From a virus, in the IMG/VR virus record IMGVR_UViG_3300043621_000102, positions 1-44,629 of that record: a stretch of 44,629 nt of DNA; one strand, written 5' to 3'. The notes under the pieces are model-generated. The model was not told the DNA's origin. It made no database searches and worked only from the letters and a program-made list of their open reading frames with translations. Position 1 is the stretch's first letter, and each line of letters opens with the position of its first letter. The position numbers were made by a program, and so were the translations under genes. Of this stretch, positions 38,040-44,629 are shown one piece after another.

Positions 38040-38493
38040 TTGATGCGGCCCCCTCCGCTTTCAGACGATCCCGCCTTCTCGCGTTGCTGTCCAGAATACA
38101 CTGCTTACACGAACGACTAATCGTGTTGTCATGTTTATGTAGATAAGTATTCTCTGTCGTATATTCGTGCCCGCGCCGACAATGCGTCTTATTGGCGTTA
38201 CCGTGCCTGCCCTTGGCTACCATGTCCAAGATATTATCGACCTGCGCTCCAATAAACAGATGGTCGGGATTTACACACGAAGGAACATCACACCGATGAC
38301 AGACAACCAACCCTTTGGGGATGGCGCCATTGGCTTCCGCCCAGATAACGCGGTGCATCGATATATGCTTGTTGGCGACAATCATCTTTGGATAGCCGCG
38401 ACCATCTACCTGACCATCCCATAACCAGCAGCCGGTATTAGGCTCTGGCACGGCATGGTCGCGCCAGTCGCGGCTGTAGATGGTCCGCGACAT
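38032..38493 (-). CDS. HNH homing endonuclease A
   Basis: 153 residues. GCWLWDGQVDGRGYPKM, HRVIWAEANGAIPKGLVVCH and the core CHRCDVPSCVNPDHLFIG give an HNH site with zinc-binding Cys, followed by the NUMOD-like THCRRGHEYTTENTYLH segment. It overlaps the collar-fibre gene by eight bases. Such free-standing HNH genes are mobile and cut alleles that lack them. Its relative at 44015-44482 shares the core motif but little else. Confidence 0.85.
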   Translation of the reverse strand: MSRTIYSRDWRDHAVPEPNTGCWLWDGQVDGRGYPKMIVANKHISMHRVIWAEANGAIPKGLVVCHRCDVPSCVNPDHLFIGAQVDNILDMVAKGRHGNANKTHCRRGHEYTTENTYLHKHDNTISRSCKQCILDSNARRRDRLKAEGAASNG

Positions 38494-38494
38494 C

Positions 38495-38788
38495 CTATTT
38501 AACTCCCGCCGGTGGATTGTTGGCGGTGTTGGTCACCCCGGTTGGCGCGTCGGAGCTGTCATCGGTCACCGCGACATACCACCCCGCGCCGGTCGGGAGT
38601 TTCACGCGCCAGCCGGCGATGCCGCTCGTGCGATTATAGCCCATTTTGAGCACCCAGTCCCTGTAGGCGCCGTAGGAATACCCGGTATGGGGCCGGGTGG
38701 TCTGTGGCGCGACGGGGGCCTGGAAGCCCTGGACGGCGCTGCCGTTGCAGGCCCGCCACTGCGGGTTGCCGGTTGGCGTCTGCGTCAT
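38495..38788 (-). CDS. Hypothetical tail-region protein
   Basis: 97 residues. Aromatic and Gly/Thr-rich (YSYGAYRDWVLKMGYNRTSG, GWRVKLPTGAGWYVAVTDD). It lies between the HNH gene and the next tail protein. The composition suggests an extracellular or virion protein; I recognise no family. Confidence 0.5.
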   Translation of the reverse strand: MTQTPTGNPQWRACNGSAVQGFQAPVAPQTTRPHTGYSYGAYRDWVLKMGYNRTSGIAGWRVKLPTGAGWYVAVTDDSSDAPTGVTNTANNPPAGVK

Positions 38789-38824
38789 TTGGCCAGCGGT
38801 GCTCGGAATTGTCGCCTCCTGTGT

Positions 38825-39316
38825 TTATGCTGCTTTCGCCCACACTCCAGGCGAACAGACGTGAACCTGATCGAAAGCGCGCTCCAGCGGCACGCCGACG
38901 ATGGCGCCATAACCGCGTGAACCAAATGCTCCGGCGCGAAAGACACCACCAACGGAAACATCGTAACCGCGAGAGGTGAACGCGCCATCGCCGAGACCGA
39001 TCGCGCCGAACGCGGTGGGCGTTACTACCGGCGGCATGGCGATGCCGGAAGCGGGGATGCGGGCGATGTCATACTGGCGGATCTCGATCGGCACGACGGT
39101 CGGCAGGGTGGCGATGAGGCTGCCGCCGGTCACGGCATCGTAAAGCAGCACCGTGTCGATGACGCCCCAGGAGGCGGTGGCGACCGGCCACTGGATCGAG
39201 GTGAGGTTGCACAGCGTGACGCCGTCGTAAGCGTAAGCCAGCGTCGTGGGCCGCCGGGCGTAGCCAGGGGTGGTGACCTCGACGCCACCAATAGCGAGGG
39301 CGACGAAAGCGCTCAT
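38825..39316 (-). CDS. Putative tail/baseplate-hub accessory protein
   Basis: 163 residues. Beta-rich with alternating Gly/Tyr strands (FVALAIGGVEVTTPGYARRP, IDTVLLYDAVTGGSLIATLP, AFGAIGLGDGAFTSRGYDVS). Its ATG overlaps the stop of a 21-residue frame that is itself coupled to the tailspike stop. It may be a tailspike chaperone or a trimming protein, but no motif tells. Confidence 0.5.
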   Translation of the reverse strand: MSAFVALAIGGVEVTTPGYARRPTTLAYAYDGVTLCNLTSIQWPVATASWGVIDTVLLYDAVTGGSLIATLPTVVPIEIRQYDIARIPASGIAMPPVVTPTAFGAIGLGDGAFTSRGYDVSVGGVFRAGAFGSRGYGAIVGVPLERAFDQVHVCSPGVWAKAA

Positions 39317-39378
39317 GCGCGCGACGCCTCGGCGGCCTCGGGGTCCATCGGCGGATCGGGGTAGAGGGCCTGGCTCAT
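39313..39378 (-). CDS. 21-residue bridging peptide
   Basis: MSQALYPDPPMDPEAAEASR plus Ala, then stop. The ATG overlaps the tailspike stop and its stop overlaps the next ATG, each as ATGA. The perfect double junction supports translation, perhaps only to keep ribosomes moving between the two larger genes. Confidence 0.45.
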   Translation of the reverse strand: MSQALYPDPPMDPEAAEASRA

Positions 39379-41084
39379 GAGGTTGAATCCGTGACGAGCC
39401 CGTAAGCCGCCAGTGCGGTCAGCAACGATGCGAGCGCGGCGTTTCCCGCCTTCGCGCCTGTCACGGTTGGCTTCGCGATGGGATTGCCCGTGAGGCCCAG
39501 CGTTGGCGTCGGCCCGTTGCCGTTCCAACTGATGAAACTGGTTCCGGAATAACCCGCCCGCACAGGCCCCGCGCCCGGGGCCCCGGCCACTCCATTGACC
39601 GAAACAGGACGTTGCGTGACATCCGGCTCGTTGGAAATGTCCGTCGAAAACAACTCGCTGTAGCGCGGTGTCGTGAACCCGACACCGTAATTCGTCGTCA
39701 CGTTGATGTCGCTGAACTGATGACCATAACCGGCGACCGATATCAGTGGCGCCCCGGCCGCCTGCGCGCCATCGAACGTCAGACCGCTAAACTCGCAATC
39801 CTGAAAACTGCCGAGGTAGCCGACAATCCGCGTGCTCGCGGCGATCGATCCAGACGCCGAAGCGTTGGCACGCGCGTCACATGTCACGACAGCCGCGTAA
39901 ATACCGGTCGTGCTGACGACGCTAAGTATCTTGTAAGCGCCTGTCAGCGTCAGGCCGTTGGCGACAAGAGGCCCACCCGCGCCCGCGTCGATGTTAACAT
40001 AGTTTCCAACACCGCTGTCCGTCCCGGATGCGAAAGTCACCGTCAGGACATTGCTGCCGGAAGCCGTCGCGACTTTGTTCGCCCCCACCTCCGGCGCGAA
40101 GTTGCTAAAGAACCCGCCAAAGATGACGGGATTGTTCCACGCCGCGCCGTCCATCGCGACACAACTCACGTTGTGGGCTTTGATGCGCCCGCCGAGACCA
40201 CGACCGACGATGAACTTGTTCGTGGCGCCGCCGGTCGCGACGATCATCACGTTTTCCATCAGCACGTCCGAAACAACGGAGCCGTCGCCGCCGCTGTCCA
40301 GAAAGAACCCAATACCATTATTCAGCCAAATATTGATGTTCGTGGCCACGTATTGCCACGACCTGCCGATACTGGCGGTGGTGCCGATGCCTTGCAGGTT
40401 GAACGCGCCGCCATTACCGCCACCCGGAAACATAACGACATCGATGTCACTGACCTTGACCCTGGTCGTTCCTGCCCAGCAATCAAGTATCTGCATGACG
40501 TTATCGCCGATACAGTCTCGCATCGTCACTCTGTCGCAGCTAATGCAGCGAACGCCCGTGCATGACGCGCTCGTGGTCGCCCACATCCGTAGTTCCGCCA
40601 CATCCAGATTCTTCACGAACAGGAACGACGCGGTATTCGCCGCCTGCGTCGTGTAGTCGAACCCCAGGCCCTTGATTGCTATGTCGGTATCGTAGACGCC
40701 ACCGGGTGGCGTGGTTGGGCCTGTATATGGAATGGTTGCCGAATAAAGATAACCGGCAAAAACAGTTGGCGCGTCGCCGGAATATCCCGTGAGCCCGTTC
40801 GGCCTGATGATGGAAACCTCGCGCCCCGCTCCGGTGACACGGGTATGGCTGGGCAGCACGATGGGAAGCCCCGAAACCTTATACGTGCCCGCCGGGAAGA
40901 ACACTTCCTTGCCGCCCGATCCGATCGCGGCGCGGATCGCCGCCGTATCATCCGTCACGCCATCGCCGGTCGCGCCGAAGCTCAGGACATTTGTCGAACC
41001 CGACAGCGCGCCCGCGTTGGCGATAGCCTCGTTCAGGTCGGTGGCCAACAGAGCATCGCCGATCGCCCAGGGGTATCCAGTCAT
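39375..41084 (-). CDS. Tailspike with pectate-lyase-like beta-helix
   Basis: 569 residues. A 25-residue anchor is followed by NVLSFGATGDGVTDDTAAIR and GKEVFFPAGTYKVSGLPIVL, the classic entry to the right-handed beta-helix of Pectate_lyase_3. The helix continues for about 350 residues (CTGVRCISCDRVTMRDCIGD, GGRIKAHNVSCVAMDGAAWN), then a beta-rich C-terminal part. It should bind and perhaps depolymerise host capsule or O-antigen. Catalytic residues cannot be assigned by eye. The other haplotype has a different protein behind the same anchor (1-872). Confidence 0.8.
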   Translation of the reverse strand: MTGYPWAIGDALLATDLNEAIANAGALSGSTNVLSFGATGDGVTDDTAAIRAAIGSGGKEVFFPAGTYKVSGLPIVLPSHTRVTGAGREVSIIRPNGLTGYSGDAPTVFAGYLYSATIPYTGPTTPPGGVYDTDIAIKGLGFDYTTQAANTASFLFVKNLDVAELRMWATTSASCTGVRCISCDRVTMRDCIGDNVMQILDCWAGTTRVKVSDIDVVMFPGGGNGGAFNLQGIGTTASIGRSWQYVATNINIWLNNGIGFFLDSGGDGSVVSDVLMENVMIVATGGATNKFIVGRGLGGRIKAHNVSCVAMDGAAWNNPVIFGGFFSNFAPEVGANKVATASGSNVLTVTFASGTDSGVGNYVNIDAGAGGPLVANGLTLTGAYKILSVVSTTGIYAAVVTCDARANASASGSIAASTRIVGYLGSFQDCEFSGLTFDGAQAAGAPLISVAGYGHQFSDINVTTNYGVGFTTPRYSELFSTDISNEPDVTQRPVSVNGVAGAPGAGPVRAGYSGTSFISWNGNGPTPTLGLTGNPIAKPTVTGAKAGNAALASLLTALAAYGLVTDSTS

Positions 41085-42421
41085 GTCGTCACCTGCTGCA
41101 TCTCGGCGTCGGACAACACGCGGGGCCAGTATTGAACCCGGCGGATGATGCCGCTCATGCTTTCAATCGCGACGCCTGGATTAGCTCCACCGATACCGAC
41201 CCCCGCTGTCGCGAGTGTCGCGAACCCTGTCTGTGCTCCTGTTCCAATACCGCCACCGTTAAGGCAGATTTTGCCGGTGCCGCCGCCTTGAACAGACACG
41301 CCTTTTGACACCGCACCAAGAACAACCGTGTTTATGGTGTTAATCTGGCCACCGCCGGAGGAAATAAAGAACCCGGAACTGTTCACCCATAACGGGTCTT
41401 CACCAGTCCCGCCGTGGTTGCCGATAACGCGAGGGCTCGTAAGGCCGAAAGCTGTATTATCGATGAACTCGGCGAACCATGTGCCGCCGGGAGACGCGAA
41501 CCAGGGAGCCATGTTCGCGGGGGCGATGAAGCAGTTATCGAAAGCCCGCGTGACCGGCGACGAGACCGTGTAGATCACGGATGTCGGGAAGGTCCCCGGT
41601 TCCACCTGGCCACCCCAGGCGTAAATCGTCTGCGCGGGTGTACTGGCCTGCGTCGCATCGCGTAAATCGGTGCCTGTTTCAAAAAACCACGGCGCCGCCG
41701 TCAGGTTTGGCGTGACGAAGGAAAACCGCTGCCATGCCGTGGTCAGTATCGCGGCGGCTTTGTAATATGTCGCGCCATCGGGTGTCGCGCAGATGTAGAC
41801 CCGTTCGCCACCCGCGTTACCACGCAACCAGAGACTAAATGAATAAGCGGCGGCACTTAATGTCGCCGACTGGGAGAACACACTGAAAGTCCCGGCGCCC
41901 GAAACAGCGGGGTAAACCACCCTCGCGGCGGTGAGCGTGCCGTCCGGCGCCGTCACCTGATTGGCCGTCACGACGGGTTGCACGCTACCGAACAACCCCC
42001 ACAGGGCAATATTGCCGCTGTTTAGAATGACATTCGTCCGCGCCTCCTCGATCAGCAGCCCGCGCGCTTCCCATCTGGGTTGATTGACCGCCGCCGTCTG
42101 GATCACGCCGGATGCGTCGGTGTATGTCGCGGTCGAGGCGCGGGTGAAGGTGACGCCGGGGGGCATGTTTCCGGAGGACATGAAATCGAGCGCCAGCGTG
42201 GCGCCAGGAGGGCCACCGCCGCCCGTGATGCCGGCGCCACTGTATTGTTGAGCCACCTGACGGCTGAAATACTTGCACCAGCCTTGTGGACTGACGGGGC
42301 CGATGACCTTGCCGCAGGCGCGAGGGGCGACGAAGAAGCGGCAGTATCCGCACTTCTCCCGCCCGCCCGCGTCGGTGTAGCGCGCGGCGCTTTTAGAGAC
42401 GCGATGAACGACGAAGCTCAT
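41081..42421 (-). CDS. Tail fibre: HiPIP-like N-terminus plus lectin-like domain, copy 2
   Basis: 446 residues. The N-terminal 130 residues are almost identical to the copy at 869-2245, including Cys24, Cys27, Cys36 and Cys49. After RGLLIEEARTN the sequences diverge to a different binding domain ending VQYWPRVLSDAEMQ. It overlaps the adaptor and tailspike genes by four bases on each side. This is a textbook mosaic receptor-binding gene. Confidence 0.75.
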   Translation of the reverse strand: MSFVVHRVSKSAARYTDAGGREKCGYCRFFVAPRACGKVIGPVSPQGWCKYFSRQVAQQYSGAGITGGGGPPGATLALDFMSSGNMPPGVTFTRASTATYTDASGVIQTAAVNQPRWEARGLLIEEARTNVILNSGNIALWGLFGSVQPVVTANQVTAPDGTLTAARVVYPAVSGAGTFSVFSQSATLSAAAYSFSLWLRGNAGGERVYICATPDGATYYKAAAILTTAWQRFSFVTPNLTAAPWFFETGTDLRDATQASTPAQTIYAWGGQVEPGTFPTSVIYTVSSPVTRAFDNCFIAPANMAPWFASPGGTWFAEFIDNTAFGLTSPRVIGNHGGTGEDPLWVNSSGFFISSGGGQINTINTVVLGAVSKGVSVQGGGTGKICLNGGGIGTGAQTGFATLATAGVGIGGANPGVAIESMSGIIRRVQYWPRVLSDAEMQQVTT

Positions 42422-43086
42422 CCAAACGATACCAGTTCAGATCGTAACGGTGCGCCACCGTAATCAGATTGTTGCTTCCAGAGGTTGGCCCTGGTCACCA
42501 CCTGCTGGAACTGCGCGTCGGCCTGGGCCGCGCGATCGTCGTCCAGCTCGAACATGGCGCCATACTTACAAAGACCGAACAGGTAGACGCCGTAGAGGGC
42601 TTCCAGGACCGTGTTGGTGTCGGACGGCAGATCCAGGTGCTTTGGCTTCGCATACCAACCCATGATGACCTGCTGCCAAAGATGCGTCGGGTCAGGCGGA
42701 TTGGGGATGATCGGGTGCGGGAGGAACTCGATGCAGTTCCCCTTCAGCCGATACGCGGTGCAGACCTGTCCAACAGCCCCTACGACCGCGCCCTCTTGCC
42801 ACGCACTGGACTGTCGCCCCACCCAGTGCCCTGACCATTCATCCTTCAGCTTCAGCAGCTCGCCCGATATGGCGTCCCTGATCGATTCCATCTGGGCGAA
42901 GTCATCGGGAAGCGTGATCTCGGCGGCGTCGATGTCCTGCTCGCCGAAGGTGACCATGCACCTGGCGCGCAGGGTCTCGGCGATTTCCGTTTCGACCATC
43001 AGCACCCAGCCAGGGATCAGGCTGGCCAAATCCCTACGATTCAGCCAGTTCTGAACATCGTCGATGAGTTGCTGGTAAGAGGCCAC
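42418..43086 (-). CDS. SU10-type head-tail adaptor protein, copy 2
   Basis: 222 residues, homologous to 2245-2910. The first 40 residues are identical; the centre differs (FGEQDIDAAEITLPDDFAQM here against SGTQPIDSAYISLPADFATM) with conserved WSGHWVGRQSSAWQEGAVVG. The C-terminus keeps the DDDRAAQADAQFQQVVTRAN helix. As a copy of one structural ring protein, it argues for two haplotypes rather than two genes in one virion. Confidence 0.75.
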   Translation of the reverse strand: MASYQQLIDDVQNWLNRRDLASLIPGWVLMVETEIAETLRARCMVTFGEQDIDAAEITLPDDFAQMESIRDAISGELLKLKDEWSGHWVGRQSSAWQEGAVVGAVGQVCTAYRLKGNCIEFLPHPIIPNPPDPTHLWQQVIMGWYAKPKHLDLPSDTNTVLEALYGVYLFGLCKYGAMFELDDDRAAQADAQFQQVVTRANLWKQQSDYGGAPLRSELVSFG

Positions 43087-43698
43087 CTACTTCTTGTCGT
43101 TCTTCTTGTTGGCCTTCTTGTCGTCATCCTTGTCGTCATCGTCGTCGGTGACGGCCGTTCGCGGCGGCGTGGTCGAGGTGGACTGCTGCGGGGCGGGATG
43201 CAGACCCCCTGCTACCGGCGGGTCGTTCTCGCCGGGGGCCGGGCGATGTTGGCCCGTGCCGCGCGCGGTCGCGTCCGCGGGTGGGGTCGGATCGAACACC
43301 GGATTGCCGGGGGACTGGACGCCATCGGCGGTGTGGAAAGGCTGGTGGAGAGACTCTTCGGCGATCGTCCCCACCCGGATCCGCTCCTCCGCCGCCGCCA
43401 TCGCGGCCGCCGCGGGGTCGTCGGCGTCAGGATAGAGCTTGCCCAGGAGAGAGCGGTCGAAGCCGTCCACCAGGACGGGTTTCAACGGGCCAAGGGGTTT
43501 GATCTCGGTCATGCCGTCCTCGGTGCCGGGCAGCATCCCGATGCCGGCGAGCGGCACCGTGCCGACGCCCGCCGTGCTGCCGGGTGGCATGATGCTGCCG
43601 CGGTTCATGTTGGGAGTGGTGGCGGCGTCGGGGCCGATCCCCGGTGTGCGCCGCATCGGCGCCGGGGGTGGTGTGGTGGTCGAGGTTCCACTGGCCAT
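43087..43698 (-). CDS. Pro/Thr-rich low-complexity virion-region protein, copy 2
   Basis: 203 residues, nearly identical to 2911-3501 apart from small insertions (DAATTPNMNRG and a longer Asp/Lys tail). Its GGAAGG ribosome site lies upstream of the same ATG, which supports the start chosen for copy 1. Confidence 0.68.
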   Translation of the reverse strand: MASGTSTTTPPPAPMRRTPGIGPDAATTPNMNRGSIMPPGSTAGVGTVPLAGIGMLPGTEDGMTEIKPLGPLKPVLVDGFDRSLLGKLYPDADDPAAAAMAAAEERIRVGTIAEESLHQPFHTADGVQSPGNPVFDPTPPADATARGTGQHRPAPGENDPPVAGGLHPAPQQSTSTTPPRTAVTDDDDDKDDDKKANKKNDKK

Positions 43699-44015
43699 TA
43701 GAGTTTCCTTCCGTCATCGGTTCTGAACAGGCGGCATTCGCGACTGTCCAGAACGAGGTTCAGCATTTTCTGATCTTCGGTAACCCCGAGTTTTCGCCAC
43801 TGGTTCCAGGTCACCAACGGAACCCGCGCCACGTGCGTCCAACTCTGCTTGCGCGCGTTGTGCGGGTCGAAGTTCGACGCGATGGTTTTGGCGCTCTCCA
43901 CGATCGCCCTGGTATCCTGCGAGTGAACGAACAGCAGCGTGCCGTCGCTCTCTCGCTCCAGTTCAGTGTGGCGAAGCGTCGTGGGGTTGTGGCTCTCGTA
44001 GAGAAGGGCGCCCAT
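43698..44015 (-). CDS. Small conserved protein downstream of capsid, copy 2
   Basis: 105 residues, homologous to 3503-3811 with the same ordered pattern (GALLYESHNPTTLRHTEL, LLFVHSQDTRAIVESAKTIA, HVARVPLVTWNQWRKLGV). The ATG overlaps the HNH stop as TAATG, the junction that in copy 1 belongs to the capsid stop. This shows that the HNH gene was inserted cleanly between capsid and this gene. Confidence 0.72.
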   Translation of the reverse strand: MGALLYESHNPTTLRHTELERESDGTLLFVHSQDTRAIVESAKTIASNFDPHNARKQSWTHVARVPLVTWNQWRKLGVTEDQKMLNLVLDSRECRLFRTDDGRKL

Positions 44016-44482
44016 TAGGCTTTCTTCCGGTAGTAGAAGGCAAGCGCCCGCTCGTTAGAACATGTTTTGCACGAGCGCATACCACGGTAGAGGTAGGTGT
44101 TCTCAGGCGTGTACTCATGCCCCGAGGGGCAATGCGTCTTCACGGCGTTCAGAGAGGCACGGCCCCTGAACCGGCCCTTGGCCACCATGTCAGTGACATT
44201 GTCCCGTTGCGTCCCCAGGAACAGGTGATCTGGATTGCAGCAGGAAGGCACGTCACATCGATGACAAACACGAAGGCCGTCAGAGATCGGACCAAAGAAC
44301 TCTTCCCAGGCAAGGCGATGGGTTTTGACGGTTTTTCCTTTTCGTCCGCCAATCCTGACGTTGCCATAGCCGTCACTGTTAAGTGACCCACTAAATAGCC
44401 AGCAGTCAGTATCAACGTCCCTTACGAGACGTTCCCGCCAAGGTATCGGTGCTTTTCCCATCTCGGCAGTGTGTATCATCAT
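44015..44482 (-). CDS. HNH homing endonuclease B
   Basis: 155 residues. DTDCWLFSGSLNSDGYGNVR, then HRLAWEEFFGPISDGLRVCH and CHRCDVPSCCNPDHLFLG form the HNH core, with the following THCPSGHEYTPENTYLYRG segment. It occupies the capsid-downstream junction in this copy and is absent from the matching junction at 3811. The start may be ATG 44480 or a few codons downstream. Confidence 0.85.
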   Translation of the reverse strand: MMIHTAEMGKAPIPWRERLVRDVDTDCWLFSGSLNSDGYGNVRIGGRKGKTVKTHRLAWEEFFGPISDGLRVCHRCDVPSCCNPDHLFLGTQRDNVTDMVAKGRFRGRASLNAVKTHCPSGHEYTPENTYLYRGMRSCKTCSNERALAFYYRKKA

Positions 44483-44518
44483 GGCGGACCAATCAATAAA
44501 GATAACGTTACGATATCG

Positions 44519-44629
44519 TCACTGATTGAGGTCCGCGATCCAGGCATGGGCTTTTGGCGCGGTCGGACGGAGGGAGCCTTCGAACAAAACGGCGCCTTGT
44601 GTGTTATCACCCGTCTTGGCGAAGTCCAG
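44519..44629 (-). CDS. Major capsid protein, 3' end of second copy (partial)
   Basis: The last 36 residues of a capsid gene, ending AHAWIADLNQ with TGA at 44519-44521 instead of the TAA at 3811-3813. Bases 44526-44629 are identical to 3818-3921. The gene is cut by the window end. Synteny and identity show the same genomic position seen twice. Confidence 0.8.
   Translation of the reverse strand: MDFAKTGDNTQGAVLFEGSLRPTAPKAHAWIADLNQ

Larger units (their letters stand above)
41081..44629. repeat. Segment duplicated in order at 869-3921 (copy 2, with HNH insertion)
   Basis: Collinear with 869-3921 but longer by the HNH gene. The shift between equal positions at the right end is 40,708 bases, which would be the length of the circular unit if these are two views of one locus. 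Confidence 0.85.

Noticed and set aside
3818-44629. Direct terminal repeat of a linear genome
   Set aside because: Only 104 bases are identical, the rest of the duplicated segment is diverged and the copy starts inside the window rather than at its left end.
1-44629. tRNA and rRNA genes
   Set aside because: No cloverleaf with T-loop GTTCGAATC-type sequence or rRNA segment was recognised in any intergenic gap; a covariance search would be decisive.

Overview
The window reads as one tailed phage genome with podovirus (short-tailed) hallmarks, infecting a high-GC proteobacterium. Capsid, adaptor and portal resemble the SU10 type, the tail-stabilisation protein resembles P22 gp10, and there is a tail-collar fibre and a pectate-lyase-like tailspike but no tape measure, sheath or tail tube. 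High GC, frequent GTG starts and a phage-borne PEP-CTERM protein suggest an exosortase-bearing host, perhaps an alphaproteobacterium such as Acetobacteraceae or Rhodospirillales (inference). I see no integrase, tRNA, rRNA, insertion sequence, CRISPR array or reverse transcriptase.

Layout. 1-13586 (minus strand) is the head module: TerS-like protein, TerL, a small frameshifted gene, portal, small proteins, an ADP-ribosyltransferase-fold protein, scaffold, major capsid, then adaptor and receptor-binding genes running off the left end. 13677-18454 is early and mostly minus strand: a RuvC-like resolvase, a primase-helicase and small regulators; two matching promoters at its two ends point inward. 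18499-28483 (plus strand) holds an HTH protein, DPPY methyltransferase, SNF2-like helicase, Cas4-like nuclease (DUF2800), ssDNA-binding protein (DUF2815), family A DNA polymerase, a pentanucleotide-array locus, a PEP-CTERM protein and small membrane proteins. 28466-44629 (minus strand) holds internal virion/ejection proteins (one with an M15 peptidase), tail proteins, tailspike, lectin-like fibre and adaptor, ending in the 3' end of a second capsid copy.

Topology. The last 104 bases (44526-44629) equal 3818-3921 exactly. The genes left of the capsid at 869-3811 recur in the same order, diverged, at 41081-44015. The simplest reading is a circular or circularly permuted genome of about 40.7 kb, assembled for slightly more than one turn, with two strain haplotypes of the adaptor/receptor-binding segment. 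On that circle the late genes form one continuous minus-strand block from TerS to the ejection proteins.

The most unusual locus is 25441-27027: a predicted promoter overlapped by repeated operator-like sites and divergent to a ribbon-helix-helix gene, a short hairpin at the predicted transcript start, an array of about 57 GGYNN pentamers, a 205-residue protein with motifs resembling Cas7/RAMP proteins, and a second array of about 105 pentamer positions that keeps its 5-nt register for more than 500 nt, even through an embedded hairpin. I propose it as a candidate ribonucleoprotein or filament-forming system. Other points worth attention are the PEP-CTERM protein, a HiPIP-like four-cysteine motif in the lectin-like fibre, a frameshifted gene before the portal, and the twin promoters.
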